DNA of 64,000 bases from Pleurotus djamor (GCA_029747585.1 JAPEVF010000159.1:22487-86486); one strand, 5' to 3'; positions 14,353 to 27,896 are shown, counted from the stretch's first letter. The notes: generated by a model not told the origin, from the letters alone. Numbers and translations are program-made.

Positions 14353-17300
14353 ACTGGAAATGACGCCCTCGACCTGCCATCATCAACGTCGAACGGTAAC
14401 GGCTCCATCTCAAAACTGCGGTACGTGCATTTCCTTGATTCTTTGTCTCAGTGCTCATGCACAATGCCCTTCAAAGCTCCATGCAGAACGAAGGGAGGCA
14501 ATCCGAGTCCATCCCAATTAGAAACGATTCTCTGCAGCAGTTACGCGATGAACTTGACTTTGGGCAGTTTGTTGGGTCTCCAGAGGCTATGAGACCAGCT
14601 GGAATACGTGAATCAGCGTCAACTCCACTCCGTCGACCCCCAATTGTCCAGCGCAGTCCATCATCACCCTATGCCTCGTTTGCGACGGCTTCGCGTTCAT
14701 TCACGCATACGCCACGCAACCACGATCACGCGGCGACAGAGGATGGGAGGGTTAAGAGCAGGCAGTGGTCGTTGTTTGAGCAGTTGATGGAGAACGAGGG
14801 TCTGAACAGTCCGTCACAACCAACACGCAGTCGTAGCCATTCGACGGCGACGAGCAGGTTTTCGACGATTTCGGCGTCCTCAAGCTCGACGCCGAGTCTC
14901 ACAGATCCCTTCTCTGTCAACAATACTGCTCTTACTGAGGAAGATACGCCAAGGATACACCAAAGACATCTGCCTCCACGTCCACCAGTCGAGGATATAG
15001 ACAGCGACTATGACTCAGAAGACACTGCTACCCCATCGTCCTCCTCACCGACACTCACCGAAATCAAGAAGGAGACTGTGCCATGGTACTCCCCGCAACG
15101 CCTACCGACGATACCGTTGCTCTACCGCAACATTCTCAAATGCGCTATAGCCTACTTTATCGCGTCTTTGTTCACCTACAATGCCTACCTTTCCGGATTC
15201 ATCAGTGACATGACTACCTATCGAAGCGGAGAGAGGAAGCCAGTACCTAGTGGGCATATGGTTGCGACGATGTGAGTTCATCCTGCGACCTCTTTTGCTT
15301 ACCAGCAACTTACATGGATATTTAGTGCCGTGTACTTCAATCCTGCCAAAACCATCGGTGCCATGTTTGAAGCAGACCTGTTTTGCTTTTTCGGTATCAT
15401 ATATGCGGCCTTTGTGTGCCTCATGTCTATGTCGACCTTTTGGTGGTTGGAATTGACGCCCGGATGGGAGTGGCTGGGCGATGTAACGGTTATTTTGTGG
15501 ATTGGAGTGAGCATGAGTTTTGTGGCCTGGATGAAAGTGTATATGGTGCGTGGCCTCTCCCATGCAGCAGTTCCACCCTTTCTCAACGTTATGCCCTCAG
15601 GGAAATCCCCAGTTCAACACAGGCAAGTAGCTCGGGTCTCATCCAAAGTCGCCTTCTCTCACACTGCACACGCAATGCAGCTTGTAGTATGATTGCCATC
15701 AGTCTCTTTGCGGTGTGAGTGAGCTTCCTTTGCCACTCTTTTGTCAATTGAACTCCGTTTACAGTATCGTCAAAGAGGGTGGTCTCCAGACACTCCTTCA
15801 AGTCTCGTTTATCATCTTGTGTGGCTCAACGGTCTCCAATCTCGTCTGCTATGTCATATTTCCCCAAACAGCCACTTCTAACCTCCAAACTAACATGATC
15901 AAGACTCTGGATTCGTTTTCAACGTTACTTAACATGCTTACGAACGCCTTCTTGCTTGAGGACGGGCTTCATCACCCTAGCCAAGGGAAGCTGCAAGATG
16001 CCGTCCAAGCGCATCAAGGCAGCTTTACGAGCCTTAAAAAGGACATGAAGGAGGCGAAGAGTGAATGGCTTTATGGCGGACCGGGAAGTCGTGCGAGAGA
16101 CGAGCCAGAGGCAGCAGAGCCCCTCATGAGGCCTCCTGCGCCAGGCAGTGGAGATCATCGGAATGGCGATGGGGTTAGTTTCAGACAGGATGGCAAAGGA
16201 GCGGGTGCCAGTCTACGAGCCTATGAAGACGCCGTTGACAGCCTGACTCGTCTCGCGCAGCACTTGAACGGGCTGAGGAGTGGAACGAGGTTGCAGTACG
16301 AGTTGACCAAGGCCGGGTTGGTGAGGTCAAAAAGCAAGGGTAAGGGCAAAGGCAAGCGAGGTGCTGAGGGCAGTATCAATGTGGAAACGGAGGGAGAAGG
16401 AGAAGACGACGCTTTACTCAAAGCTGCTGCTACCATGTTTGGTGATCTCGTCGATGATCTAGGACCGCCGCTCAAGGCACTTTCGGTATGTCGTCGTGTG
16501 TATCTATTATCACCTTACGTTTTAATTGAGACTTCTTCGTAGACCACTTGCAGTCGCTCTCTGAAGTCGCTTCGCGATTCCTTTGCTCAATCCCGGACGC
16601 ATAGAGAAACAAAACGCCGACGACAGATCCACGTTGTTCAGCCACAAGACTTCATCGAACTCGTCGAAGGGATTGAGAAGGCGCTGGTTAGGTTCGAAAG
16701 TACATCGAATCATGCCGTCCTTCGTCTGTACAGGAAAAGCAACATTATATCTGCGACGAACACCCACCAGTCATTGGCCACTGGATTTGGTAGCCAAGCA
16801 ACGAGCAGTGGGAGAGATCTACAGGCCAGCTCATATTCACTGCGTTCGGACGCCCAGAACGACAGAGAGGGTAACATCTTCACTCAAGGAGACAATGAGC
16901 ATGTCTTTTTGGTTTACTTGTTGGTATCCGTTTCCTCGGCCTATATACGTTACCCATACTGATTCTTGAACACCCTCAGTTTCATCTTTACGCTACAGGA
17001 GTTTGCCAGAGAGCTTGTGTCACTCGTCGACGCGATGGAGAGGATCTATAGCCTGGAGCAGGAACGTGTTCATCGCGGAACTTGGTTCACGAGGATATTT
17101 TCAGCCCTTTGGACCTCGATCAAGCAACCTTTCTCGAAGAACAAGCACTATCGACGGCTTCCAGCCGAGTCTCCCGGTCTCAGGCGGACTATTTGTGAGT
17201 ATCTTCGTGGAGCATGTGTTCGTCATGATGGTTCTTTGCCTCATACTTTGTCGCAGCGAATATACTACCGAACGTCCGTTCGCGTCGTCGAACCCATCCC

Positions 17301-19203
17301 TCCTTCCCTAAAGTCACGCCGCATGCACCCAACACGATGCAGACGCCCCCACGAACGGGCCTCTCATTATGGGGGAAGATCGGACAGCTTGTTTGGGCGG
17401 TTGGTCACCGTTTACAAGAGAGAGATGCTAAATATGCTATCAAAGCTGGGATGGCTACGGCGTTGTTGGCTGCTCCAGCGTTCTTTGATGCCACCAGAGA
17501 TATATTCATCGACTGGTGGGGCGATTGGGCTTTGATATCGGTATGTTCTCCAAGCAAACTCTATTTATTTATAAACCGCTGACTCCCCTGTCGTAGTTCT
17601 TTGTTGTACTTTCCCCGACCATTGGTGCAGTAAGTCGACCTTTGTATGTATTTATTGGCTTTCTAACGCGAATTCAGACCAATTTCCTTGGACTACATCG
17701 TGTCGTCGGAACTATGTGGGCTTTTTCGATTTCTCTATGCCCTTGCAGTGATTGACCCATTTTACCTAGTACTGGCGCTTCCATCGCTGCTGTGATTTAT
17801 ACGCTCTTCCCTGATAACAATATTGTCCTCCCTATCTTCGGGTTCTTCTTTTCCTTACCTTGCTTCTATTACATCGTGGCGAAGCCACAATACGCTTCAT
17901 CATCACGTTTCGTGCTGCTCACGTACAACCTGACCTGTCTATATTGGTGCGTGCTTCTCACTAGAGTTATGAATAGCCCTCGCTGAAAACTATGTTGGAT
18001 TTAGCTACAACTTACGAGAAAAAGATGTTTCGGCCGTTTACGTGGCCTATCATCGTGCCGTTGCTGTTTGCTTCGGTGTATTATGGGCTGCGTTCGTTTC
18101 CCGGGTTTGGTGGCCTGCAGAAGCGAGACGTGAACTTGGAAAAGCTCTGGGAGAGTATGTTCTCAACGAATTAACTCTCTACGTATGGTATGCTAATGAT
18201 ATATGTACAGGTTCTGTTTGAACATGGGATGGCTATACACGCGCTTGGTCGCGTCAAACTCATTCTCACCAGACACTCAGGATGACGCAGACCCCATGCA
18301 TGTTGCTGAAGGCAGCGAACACCTTCTCTCCCCCTCTCCAGCAGCAAGAGAATTATCGTTATTGGCGCCTCGAGAATCTCTCAGCAATTCCATTCGTGAA
18401 TTCATGGCCATGTGAGTTCTCTTCTTTGTTTTCACGGCCGTAGTCTCAATACCTTTGTCCAGGGAACTACATCTCCAGATCAAGCTGATTGAGCTGCAAG
18501 GGCTGCTCGCACAGACTGCACATGAGCCGCGTTTGAAAGGACCTTTCCCTATCCAGCTTTACCGGGGGATTTTGACGAGTCTCCAAACCATTTTGGACCG
18601 CTTTCATAGTATGCGCTGCGTAACCACAAGAGAAGAATGGTGAGGATTTAATGCCTGTTCGTTCCTTTGCCTCGCTCTCATGTCTTATTTATGTGTTAGG
18701 TATACAGTGGGTATCTTTCATGGGGCCTTCGTCGTCGAGTACTGATCTTGTGAAAAGAGCGTGCGGAAAGATTTTATCATTCCAGTGAACAAGGAACGCC
18801 GAGAGATGGTTGGAAATATCATTCTGTATTTTTCCACCCTTGCATCAGCTTTTCGTTTGAAAGCCCCGTTACCTCCTTACCTCCCTCCCGCCGAGAAGGC
18901 TCGGCAGAGATTGGTGCGTGGTTTTCTTTGATCCCCGTGTTGCTTCAACTAAACTGTTGATGTGCTTAGGTGGATGCGATAAGAAATCTCGACGTTGTGC
19001 GCACCCGAGATGTCAAAGGGTCGAGGCACCTACTCTTCTTCGCATATGCCCTAAACCTAAAAGGCGTCACAGAAGAATTGGAGTCTTTGGGAAGGACGTT
19101 GCAGACGGCTTTCGGAGTGATTGGCCAGACGCCGGAGGAGTTTGAGGCATTATTTGAGTCGGATACTTCTGAAGGTCGAGAAAAGATAGAACAAGCAGCT
19201 TAG
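14353..19203 (+). CDS. BRE4/aromatic-exporter-like large membrane protein
   Basis: Many exons give a protein of roughly 1,100 residues. The N-terminal cytoplasmic part is Ser/Pro-rich. It is followed by a first membrane block (CAIAYFIASLFTYNA, FFGIIYAAFVCLMSM, TVILWIGVSMSFVAWMKVYM, LLQVSFIILCGSTVSNLVCY), a long hydrophilic loop, and a second block (YAIKAGMATALLAAPAFF, NNIVLPIFGFFFSLPCFYY, RAVAVCFGVLWAAFVSRVWW). This repeated layout is that of fungal fusaric-acid-resistance/ArAE-like proteins with a brefeldin-A-sensitivity (BRE4) domain. The intron 15623-15680 uses a GC donor (GCAAGT), the only way to keep frame. The first exon is uncertain: coding sequence is recognisable from about 14353 (SSTSNGNGSISKLR), no in-frame ATG is found there, and the next ATG in the main exon is 14457. 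The stop is TAG at 19201. Confidence 0.82.
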
Positions 19204-19389
19204 ACTTGGTATTTGTACATTGCATCGCATCGTTTCTTGGACTCTTTCTTGCGCTTCCATCACACCCGATTCTGTCCCTTTCAAGTTTCTGTACCAAAGT
19301 AGCTAATGTCACGCCAATGTCACAATTGTCACACTTCTGGTTGCTTCAAGGTTTGCTTATCCGCCAACGTTCGTACCGCGTCGCTCACC

Positions 19390-21660
19390 ATGGACAGAAA
19401 ATTGGCTGAACGGGAAAATAATCTGAAAGGTGAGTCACTCCTGTATTATACCTTGCATTCGCGATTGAATTCCACACCAGAACTGATTGGGAAGGCTCGA
19501 GGCACGCCCAACAGGACTGCAGCGTTGGTGAGTGCTACCCTTTTATCTTACAGTTCTCGGGCTGATGATATTAGAGGAGGAATACCCTGAAGCAGCTTAT
19601 CGAACTCACTCAAGACCCCCAGCCCTCTCTAAAAATACTTGCTGCCGAAGGCATCCCTAGCTTTTTCAAGGATTTCCCTGAACTCGAGGAGGCCTCAATA
19701 AATTCGGTATACGATCTTTGCGAGGACCAGTCATCGAAAGTGCGTCCAGGCTTGGTAAAGTGATTCGGAGTAACTCAAAGAACAACCTGCGCAGGTCAGG
19801 ATCGAAGGATACAAGACGCTTGCCGAGCTCTCTAAAGCCGAACCAAAATGGGTGAAACGGAATGCTGATGTCCTGATACAACTACTGCAAAGCGGTGAGT
19901 TCGTGGTCATCTTGTCTGTCATATAATCTAATGAACAGCTTAAGATGAACCGGACGAGGTGACTGTTGTCAAGCAAGCCCTGGTAGATCATCTCAACCTC
20001 GACGCGCCCGTAACCTTTGGTGTGCTTTGTGATCAACTTTCTCCTTCAGAAGACGTCATCGATGAAGAGGAGAAAGGCCTTCGTGAACGTCTTCGTGGCC
20101 TAGTCTTGTCATTTATTGCTGTTGATGCGAAGATTTGCATAAAACAACACATTCCCCCTGGAAGCCCAACCGAAGACATCTTGCATCGTGGACTGTTAGC
20201 CGTAGGTCCTCCGTGACTTTCTTCCTGAATTTATTCATCGATCCGGACATTTAGGCCATACCGACATTGAATCAAACTGACATCAGGACCGTCGTTCAAG
20301 ATATCCTGATACTGTTGCCCTCCTACTCGTCCTCTCAGACTTCGCGTGGTCAAGCCCTACTTCAAGCCCTCCTCTCTCGTGCTTCTGAATCACTCCGGTC
20401 GGCCCTCCGAGCTCCAGGCAAAGCTATTTCTTTAGAAGACACATGGTTCTTCGTTGATCTGGCCCATTTTGTCGCCGTCGAGAACAATTTTGCTCCAGCT
20501 ATCGACTTGGTTGTTTTCTATCTATCCTCGCTCACTTCCAAGATGACTCTTCAGCGGCTTGCCAAACAAGATCAAGACTCCGTGATCATCCATGTCGCCA
20601 ACTCAATAGCTGCTTCCCGCCATGTGAACCACGACCTCGTCGATGAGCAGCAAGTCATGAAGGTGCGAAGGCAGGCGGTAGATGGTTTACCAATATTGTT
20701 TGAGGTTTGCTGAGCCAATGGGTCTCGCCTTGGGGGGTTCCTGACTTGACTTCTAATGATGTATAACAGCGCCTCCTGGAGAACAACAATACTGGTGACC
20801 CAATAAAGATGGCCTGTATCGTCCTGCTCACTGAATGCCAAAGGGTGAGTCGCTTTGCGTTCACATTCTAAGCACCTGCTTCTTACCTCTCACCCAGCGC
20901 AAGGTCAACGACGCTTGGGCCGTTCCACCCCATTTCATAGCCATCTTTGGACGAATGCAGAACTCTCCCTTGTCGACGCAAGAAGGCAACACTTCGTCTC
21001 ATATACGCAATCTATTAAAAGTTCGCAATGGGCCACTTTCAGTACTTACATCCAGTGTCCGATGCCTTCTCTTTCCTTTCTCTGCAGTCTCTAGCTCCAT
21101 CAAACCTTACTCTTCGTCGAGATGCTCTAACAATGCCGAAGTCCCCAACGACGCCGACGCCGACGCCGACCCCAACGTCTTCTCGATTACCAACAACATC
21201 AATACGGCATGGAAATTCAATTAATTTTGGAACGTCTTCGTCAGCGAAGTTGATCACGGACCCACAAGCCAGTGATAGCGAACCTCGGTCTTCCAAGAGG
21301 CTGAAGCACACTGAAGAGCCTGATGTGGCACCAGGATTTCCAACATTGTTGAGCCGCATGGGGAAGGCATCGCTCAATTCTAATTCGACAGCACCGCAAC
21401 GCCGTAATCCTCTTCCCGCAGCTGCAAACCTGCCTCCAAAGCCCCAAGTCAGGTTGTCTTCGTTTTCTGAGGTACAAGGTCTTAGCATCAAAGGAGCCGC
21501 GTCTCGTGGAAGTGGATCGGTTGCCGCTGTGAAAATGGCCTCCCCTGGTACACCCTCCCTCCTTAATCGACTGCAAAATCGCCATGCTAGCGCCCATAAC
21601 AACGGTGGAGCCTCCACCGATCTTGGCCTTCGTCTTGGGAAGAGAAAGGAGCTACCATAG
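19390..21660 (+). CDS. API5: API5-like apoptosis inhibitor 5 homologue
   Basis: Nine exons (19390-19429, 19481-19527, 19593-19739, 19795-19894, 19945-20201, 20255-20704, 20770-20844, 20898-21020, 21088-21660) close to 603 residues. The N-terminal two thirds is an all-helical HEAT/ARM-like repeat solenoid with family phrases such as YDLCEDQSSKVRIEGYKTL and LVLSFIAVDAKICIKQHIP. The C-terminal exon is disordered, with a Thr-Pro repeat (TPTPTPTP), a basic cluster SSKRLKH and a closing LGLRLGKRKEL. API5 proteins are nuclear scaffold proteins linked to mRNA export and suppression of cell death in animals; the fungal role is not established. The start is the only ATG before exon 2 that fits. Confidence 0.85.
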
Positions 21661-22187
21661 TGCCATAGGATGCTATGCCTTTATGGCATATCTTAGTGAG
21701 AATCTCCGTTTTGATAGATAAACCATGTATGACTTCCAATTTGTACAGTTGGAGGCTCGTTACTGCGGATCAGATCAGCTGCGCACCTAGGTGTCCGACG
21801 TTCGTCTCTCCGCTTGCCTTGGATTGTGCATGTCATTCCGTAAAACATACCGCGTGAATGGTTCCGCTGTCGCGGACGTGACTTGTCTCTTCAACAGCAC
21901 AACCAGAGGCAATCATGCATGGGCTTTGCTGGCGTCCTGTATCCATGTTGCATGCCTGCTGATATAGATAACGAGCAATTATCGCCCTTCCCGCACTGCA
22001 CCGCAATTGAGACTATTCTTGACCCTGAAGTGGAACCCTAGCGGAATAGAACGTGGATGTGTATGTAATGTGAGGTTGTTAGACTTGGCGCGATCATCCA
22101 ATGGAAGGCGACATATATCCTTTCAAAGGCTAGCAACACAATCTCAAACCGCGTCTCTCGTCCCCCCCGCCTTCCTCGCTTTCTACC
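21661..22187. other. Intergenic
   Basis: Nothing recognisable apart from pyrimidine-rich promoter-like sequence just before the next start codon. Confidence 0.5.
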
Positions 22188-24003
22188 ATGCATCTTTTTT
22201 CTTCGTTCTCTCTTCTCTGGCTTGCATCCGTCGCCAATGTACGCCCAACGCCATTATTACCAAAATAATAGAACACTAAAGCTAGGACAGGGCTATCGCC
22301 CAGGCGATTGGACAAGACCAGGGAGTGGTAGCTCAGGCTCCAATTCCACCAGCGAGAATCTTTCCAACGTCACTGGAGATTCTCGCTGTAGTTCGGTGAG
22401 TCGTTTTGCTCTCGTCGCCCTTGAGTATGCCATAACGCCTCANCCCCCCTGGACAGACGATGTGTATTTCTGCGACTGTTAACGACACTCACGTAACGTG
22501 TACGTGATTCAACTCTTATTCTTCTAGGCGGTTGGACTCATTAGCTGCTCAGACGTAATGCAAAGTACGGGTAGTAGTAATTTGGGTTGGATGGGCATGT
22601 AAGTTTGCTACGAATCAACCTACTCCCCTGTCAACCCTTGACCTCCTTTCCAGGGGCTTTGGGCGAACCATGGCAAACTCTCCAATGGTGCTCGCCTGGG
22701 AGGGCTCTAACGGCGTGATACTTTCTCAACGCATTGCCTCCGGATATGTCATGCCCACAGTTGATTCAAGCCCGCCCAGAACCGCAACCCTCCAAAACGA
22801 CCTCAGCACAGTGAGTTGGATTGTCACTGTTCCTCTCTGAGTCCTGTTTACGATGGATCCTTTACCAGACTTCAGGCGATCAACCTGTGTTTGCCTTCTC
22901 TGTTCCAGTAAGTATTCTAATTATAGCTCTCCCGCCTAAGCCACCATCACATTGTTTTTGACACGACTATTCTCTTTAGGCCGATGGAACAACTGATCAA
23001 TGGATCATCTACGCGTTTGGGACGACGGTTCCCGCATCACAGGCTGATGCGACGATTGTCAGACATTCTGACAATGGCGTTTGGCAGTTCAATCTGGCTG
23101 GCACGATTGACTCAGAGCAAGCCAATAGCCCTGCTTCAAGCCCTAATAGTTCGTCTGGCGACTCAAGCAATGCTCCTTTGACGACGAATCAACGAATCCT
23201 GGCAGCACATGCGATCCTCTGTGTCTTGGGGTTCTTGTTGTTCCTTCCCACTGGGGCACTCTTGGCGAGATATCTTCGCACGTTTTGGCCTCGTTGGTTT
23301 ACTGCGCATTGGATCGTTCAAGTTGGTCTGGGTGCGTTTCTTTCCACGATGTACCGCCTCGATGTGAATTGAATCCTCTAAATGTGCTTTATCCCGCATA
23401 GCTGGCCCTGTTATCATCTCGGGTATCGCCCTTGGTATTGCCGCTGTCCAGCGTGCTGGCGCTCCTCATTTCAGCCGAACCCATCAAGTAAGACTTCCCT
23501 TAGGCCCCATTGGTGTCTTGCAGACTCACAAGTCGTTTACTAGCGATGGGGTCTTGCTCTTCTGGTTTTATTCGTCGTTCAATGTGCTCTAGGAACCATC
23601 ATCCACTTCTTCAAGCCTCAACCACCTTCGTATAAAAGCCACCCTGCGGCTCGCCGGCCTCTTCAAAACTACCTTCACGCGATCATCGGCCTGGCCATCA
23701 TCGCATTTGCGCTGTATCAAGTTAGGACAGGCTATAACGAAGAGTGGCCCAATGTTTCCGGAAGAGGAAGCTTGGGGTCTGGCGTGAACATCGTCTGGCA
23801 TGTTTGGGTTGTTGTACGTCACAATTTTCGAATTGTTTTCTGGCACCGCTTGACAGTCTCCGTTGTAGTTACTTCCCGTCTTGTACGCCGTTGGCTTAGG
23901 TCTCTTACCGAGACAATTCAAACAAGAGGCGATGGGCTCTCGTAAGATGGTTGGGGAATACGATGACGACCGCAGAATAACGCGTTCAGATACGAGGCGT
24001 TAG
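22188..24003 (+). CDS. DOMON plus cytochrome b561 membrane protein
   Basis: Ten exons (22188-22238, 22282-22395, 22457-22499, 22553-22598, 22654-22810, 22869-22907, 22980-23331, 23402-23487, 23544-23813, 23869-24003) close to 430 residues. A signal peptide (LFSSFSLLWLASVA) leads to a DOMON domain with CISATVNDTHVTY, STGSSNLGWMGMGFG, SPMVLAWEG and ILSQRIASGYVMP. About five membrane helices of cytochrome b561 type follow (AHAILCVLGFLLFLP, VIISGIALGIAAVQ, WGLALLVLFVVQCALGTIIH, HAIIGLAIIAFALYQ, LLPVLYAVGLGLL) with conserved His residues for heme. Such proteins are thought to carry electrons across the plasma membrane to extracellular acceptors. The N at 22443 falls in an intron. A basic tail (DDDRRITRSDTRR) ends the protein. 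Confidence 0.9.
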
Positions 24004-24508
24004 CAGAACTTGATTCCTTTCGCCTTTGTTCTGTAACTTTTCTTGATGCTCTTGTGCTCTTGTAGCCGTCCTTTTCGACTTTTGATGTAGGAATAGACAG
24101 AGTAGATTGTATGTTAGAAGGAAGACATTTTAGACTTGTTTCGGACGTCATGCGTCACCGCCGGGTCTCGCTTTTGATGAATAGTCCTACCCCTCGGCCA
24201 TATCGTCCTCTTGGGTCTACCAAGTTCCAAGATGGAAATTTCGAGCAAGAATCTTGTGTAAAGCAGCATTAAACATCAAATTCATGCGCTGGAAGCCAGG
24301 CTCTATTTCAAGAGGACGGCAGCCGATCTTCTGAAAGTTCAAATTTACTTCAAGTTGGTCTTTAGACGGTTGGTGAGATGATTGGGGTTCGAAAACAAAG
24401 CTGAACAAGGAAAGTAAGGGTCGCATACATAGGCGCTTACTATAAGAGCGCCCATCGGCGTCGTTAGACCTGTTCAGCTCGCCACCAACTTGCCACTCAA
24501 CCACCTAA
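24004..24508. other. Intergenic
   Basis: No gene seen. Separates the DOMON-b561 gene from the F-box gene on the same strand. Confidence 0.5.
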
Positions 24509-26137
24509 ATGGACACTTGCACCTCTTCTGTACACAGGACTCTGGATGTTCCAGAACTGCTACAGGCTATTTTGGTGCTCTCAGAGGAAGAAGATTACCG
24601 ATTGCATGGTCTCGTTTGCAAGCAATGGTCTGAACATATCCTCAATTTCATGTGGCATACGATCGGGACCGAAAAACTATTCCGCCTCATCAAAGTAGGC
24701 CAGCTCTTTAGCATTTTAGCCGTATACTTCTGACATCTCTATCATCAGGCGCCCTCTGTAGACCGCCCTCTTCGACCGGAGGACGGAGCCCGATTCTATT
24801 ATTACGCTCCTCGTATCCTGAAATACGATCATTCCCACCTCTATCATATGAGCAGTTTTGAACTCAAATTCCTACGCGCACTCGAGGAGAAACTTCCCAA
24901 TCCAGTTCTGCCTAATCTTGNTGNCCTGAACNGCCCGGTCGACCCCGCCGTGATGTGCTTATTTGCCCATCCAAACGTCACCAGACTCACTCTCACTCAG
25001 CCACTTTCGATCAGTGGCATATTCAGTCGTATCTGGAATGACTCCGAAGCTCTATATCTAGAAATCACCCAAGGTTGTTTTTCTCGGATACCGCAGGCTA
25101 TGCCTGACTTGACATATCTGAAGGTCCACTTTGGTATCAACCACGATTTCCAACACCCATACGACGAAGTTGTGTCACCAGCTTTAGCCCACTTAAAACA
25201 TCTGAAACACCTCTTCCTACCAGCCGAATGGTATACCGATGATATCACTCGCGTCCTTTCTACACTGCCCAAGCTGAAAGAAATTGGATATACGTGCCCA
25301 CAAAGTTCCCCCGATCGCTATTGGCTCACCTCTCCTCTCTCCCTTGAACTACGCCCGCATTCATTTGCCTCTATCTATGGGCTAGACTTGCTCGTGTCAT
25401 TTGAGCGTGCCACTGCCGTTCTCTCAACCAAATCGATCAATGAAAACCTCTCCTCGCTGCGGGTTACACAACCACATTCATCTTCTCTCCAAGACCTCAA
25501 CAAAGAGCTCAAAACACCACCAGCTATGTTCCAGTCGCTCGTCGAAGCGACGGTAAACGCGTTCCCTCATCTTCGTACTCTTGGTTTGGTTGTCTGCTGG
25601 CATGAAACTCAAACTGAAGTGGACTACCCGAACCTTGATTTCAAAGAAACTCTAGGACAACTGCTTCGTCTCAAACAACTGGCTACTCTCCTGATATTAT
25701 ACGCGACGCCCATAGATATGGACCAACATGACCTAGAATGTATAGTAACTTCCCTACCCAAGCTCCAGACCTTGATCTTAAACCCAACACCGCCCATTCG
25801 ATATCCAACCACCCTCCACCTTACCCACCTCTCAGCACTCACTTCATCATCCTCTCCATCGTTGCGTTCACGCTTGGCTTGTCTGGAGGTCTACGTAAAC
25901 ACTTCCTCCAAAGACTTCCCTCGCGACCAAGAATTCTATGAATCCATCGAACCCCTGGAAGATCTCCGCCACCTTTCGTTTGGAAATTCAATTCTCCACT
26001 CTCAACGGGCGGTTAAGAGTTCCGCAGCGTTTATTAGTTGGATTTTACCGGACGGCTTCGTTCGAGAGAGGTTAGTGGTCGCGAATACGCCAGACCAGGA
26101 GGATTGGTTTCTTGTTCGCGATCAATTGGAATTGTAG
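24509..26137 (+). CDS. F-box/LRR-like protein (separate subfamily)
   Basis: Two exons (24509-24694, 24749-26137) give 524 residues. The N-terminus has an F-box-like segment (LDVPELLQAILVLSEEEDYR, then LVCKQWSEHILNFMWHTI). A leucine-rich solenoid without canonical spacing follows, with phrases such as LTYLKVHFGIN, LKHLFLPAEW and LPKLKEIGYTC. The usual role is substrate recognition in an SCF ubiquitin ligase, with the F-box binding SKP1; targets are unknown. It differs from the 37-55 kb family: no EQRRIDEQ coil and a different intron position. Three Ns (24921, 24924, 24932) make a few residues uncertain but do not break the frame. Confidence 0.8.
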
Positions 26138-26582
26138 TCTGATGATTGAATACAAGGGCGACCAGCAACTGATGAACACTACTGTGATCTCTACCACCGC
26201 TTGGCTTCTCTCATCCTTGTAACTATACAGCTCTTCTTGCTCTTCCATGCGTCGCGCTACTGTGACGAGTGGTTCACACTTTTGACTTGTATCCCATGCG
26301 TGGCCTCCAATCTGGTAGAATCTGGTAGAGAGACGGTATCAAAGCCTGAGTAATACTGCCGGGCTGCTATTGTCCCATTGGTACATAAATAAATCGAGAC
26401 CTACAGCTGCAAGCGGCTGAAGAACTGGACGCAGGCATTCTGGGGTGAAGATGAAATAGGAGACCTCCTTTGTCGGAATGCCTTCGATTGAGGCTAGTAC
26501 GCAGGCGCCAAGCGCGACCATACGGCGCCGGTGTACATAGCATACGATAAAAGACCATCGGAGGACAGATATACTCATGCGG
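26138..26582. other. Intergenic
   Basis: Convergent gap between the F-box gene and helical-family copy A; nothing recognised. Confidence 0.5.
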
Positions 26583-27289
26583 CTACTTGAAAGAATCTCG
26601 GAATCTGTCCTGCTTGGGCCGAACCTGATGAAGAGGTCAGCGATTCAAGAACCCGGAATGAGGTTTAATGGTCTGACCTCCTCGGCGTAGCTGTTGCATT
26701 TATCGGACAGACCTTTGAAAACCATCGCATCCTTCGAATTCTGACAGGCGCTGACAAGATCACTCTTCAACGCATCACACCACCTTACATACATCGCGGT
26801 GCTGTGAAGACCTTCGTCGACAGTGTCTCTGTTGACTTGTGTCTCCGAGCCGTTCTGCTCCCATAAGTAAGACGACCTTCCTAGGCGACCGCAGATTATA
26901 TGTGAAACGAACCTTCTTCCTCAACGTTTCTTCCAGACTCTGTATTTTCATCCTGCTTTTGGCCAGGTCGTTCTTCACCTTCGCAATGGCCAATACTCTA
27001 TCCGCTGACTCCTGCTCCGATACTTCGCCCCAGGTCTTCTTCGCAGACTCCGCAAACTTGACAGTCTCATCGAAGGGCTTGAGAATGGTCTTCCCCAATC
27101 CACGGGATTCACTGGGCTGGTAACATAAAAACCCCGTCTTTGGGTCATCTGAGTACCTGTGTAGGAGACTCAGCCTCTGGTAGTAGTTAGAAGAACCAGT
27201 CATAAACCAGAATGGCGGACTTACTGGTCATGGAGGGCCGTGTACACCTTTTCAAGCGAGGAGGCAATTTCTGGCGCTAATGAAGTCAT
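26583..27289 (-). CDS. Helical-family protein, copy A, unknown function
   Basis: Not recognised as a known family. Exon 1 (27225-27289) encodes M-TSLAPEIASSLEKVYTALHD. Exon 2 (from 27174) contains LGKTILKPFDETVKFAESAK, then ESADRVLAIAKVKNDLAKS and a short coiled coil ending LEETLRKK. Exon 3 carries DEGLHSTAMYVRWCDALKSD and LSDKCNSYAEE. The last short exon ends QDRFRDSFK. About 175 residues, all predicted helical, with no signal peptide and no zinc site. Copies B (same strand, 0.6 kb away) and C (34 kb, opposite strand) share every block and the exon order. The exon 2/3 junction (acceptor near 26840) is inferred from those copies. Confidence 0.6.
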
Positions 27290-27896
27290 TATAAGAACTA
27301 CGAAGGGTAAGTTAGTGCATAATTTGATGTGTGGACTCCGAGGAGCGTACATAGAGTGCTTTGAGACTCTGACACGTCGAATCCGAGTCGTAAGGTGGGT
27401 GCCTGCAGGCCAAACGACGGTGAGGTTTATCTCGCAGCTCACCGCATGCGGTAAGGGTCTTCTCTCCCCCTGCATGAAGACACGCTTCCTGCGCATGTTT
27501 TCTGTATCTATCGAAGTGTATCCGGAGCTGCAGCCACCAACACCTAGACTTTGGGTCCTTTCGTGGCTCGCCATGCTCGATCGTTTGGGTACGATTGTCA
27601 ACAGTAACAGTCGATTACTTATCCCGGTTAGTGCCACTGACTCCGAGCGAAATAGTTGTTGAGAAGCACGTGTGACGTATATGAGAGACTGGTATGCGGA
27701 CGACATATGGAGCGCAGTTGATAAATAAACTGATAGAAATGGGATACGATCTTGCGGTTGGAAATCTCCATTGAACGCATCGAGCGCGGAATAGGGGCCT
27801 CCTTATTCTGCGTGTCTTTGGGAGACATGCCGACGGCGAGGATGTGAAGCAAGGCAAACAGTACCGGAGCATTGAAACGTGAAGAATTTCGTAGAG
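27290..27896. other. Spacer between helical-family copies A and B
   Basis: No gene supported. Holds the promoter of copy A and the 3' flank of copy B. Confidence 0.4.

Noticed and set aside
14432..14462. A 31 nt intron before ATG 14457
   Set aside because: Too short for this genome's introns; a later acceptor (CAAAG) gives a 57 nt intron and a sensible join.
21039..21617. 192-codon minus-strand frame
   Set aside because: Antisense of the last API5 exon; low-complexity Gly/Val runs mirror the Thr-Pro repeat.
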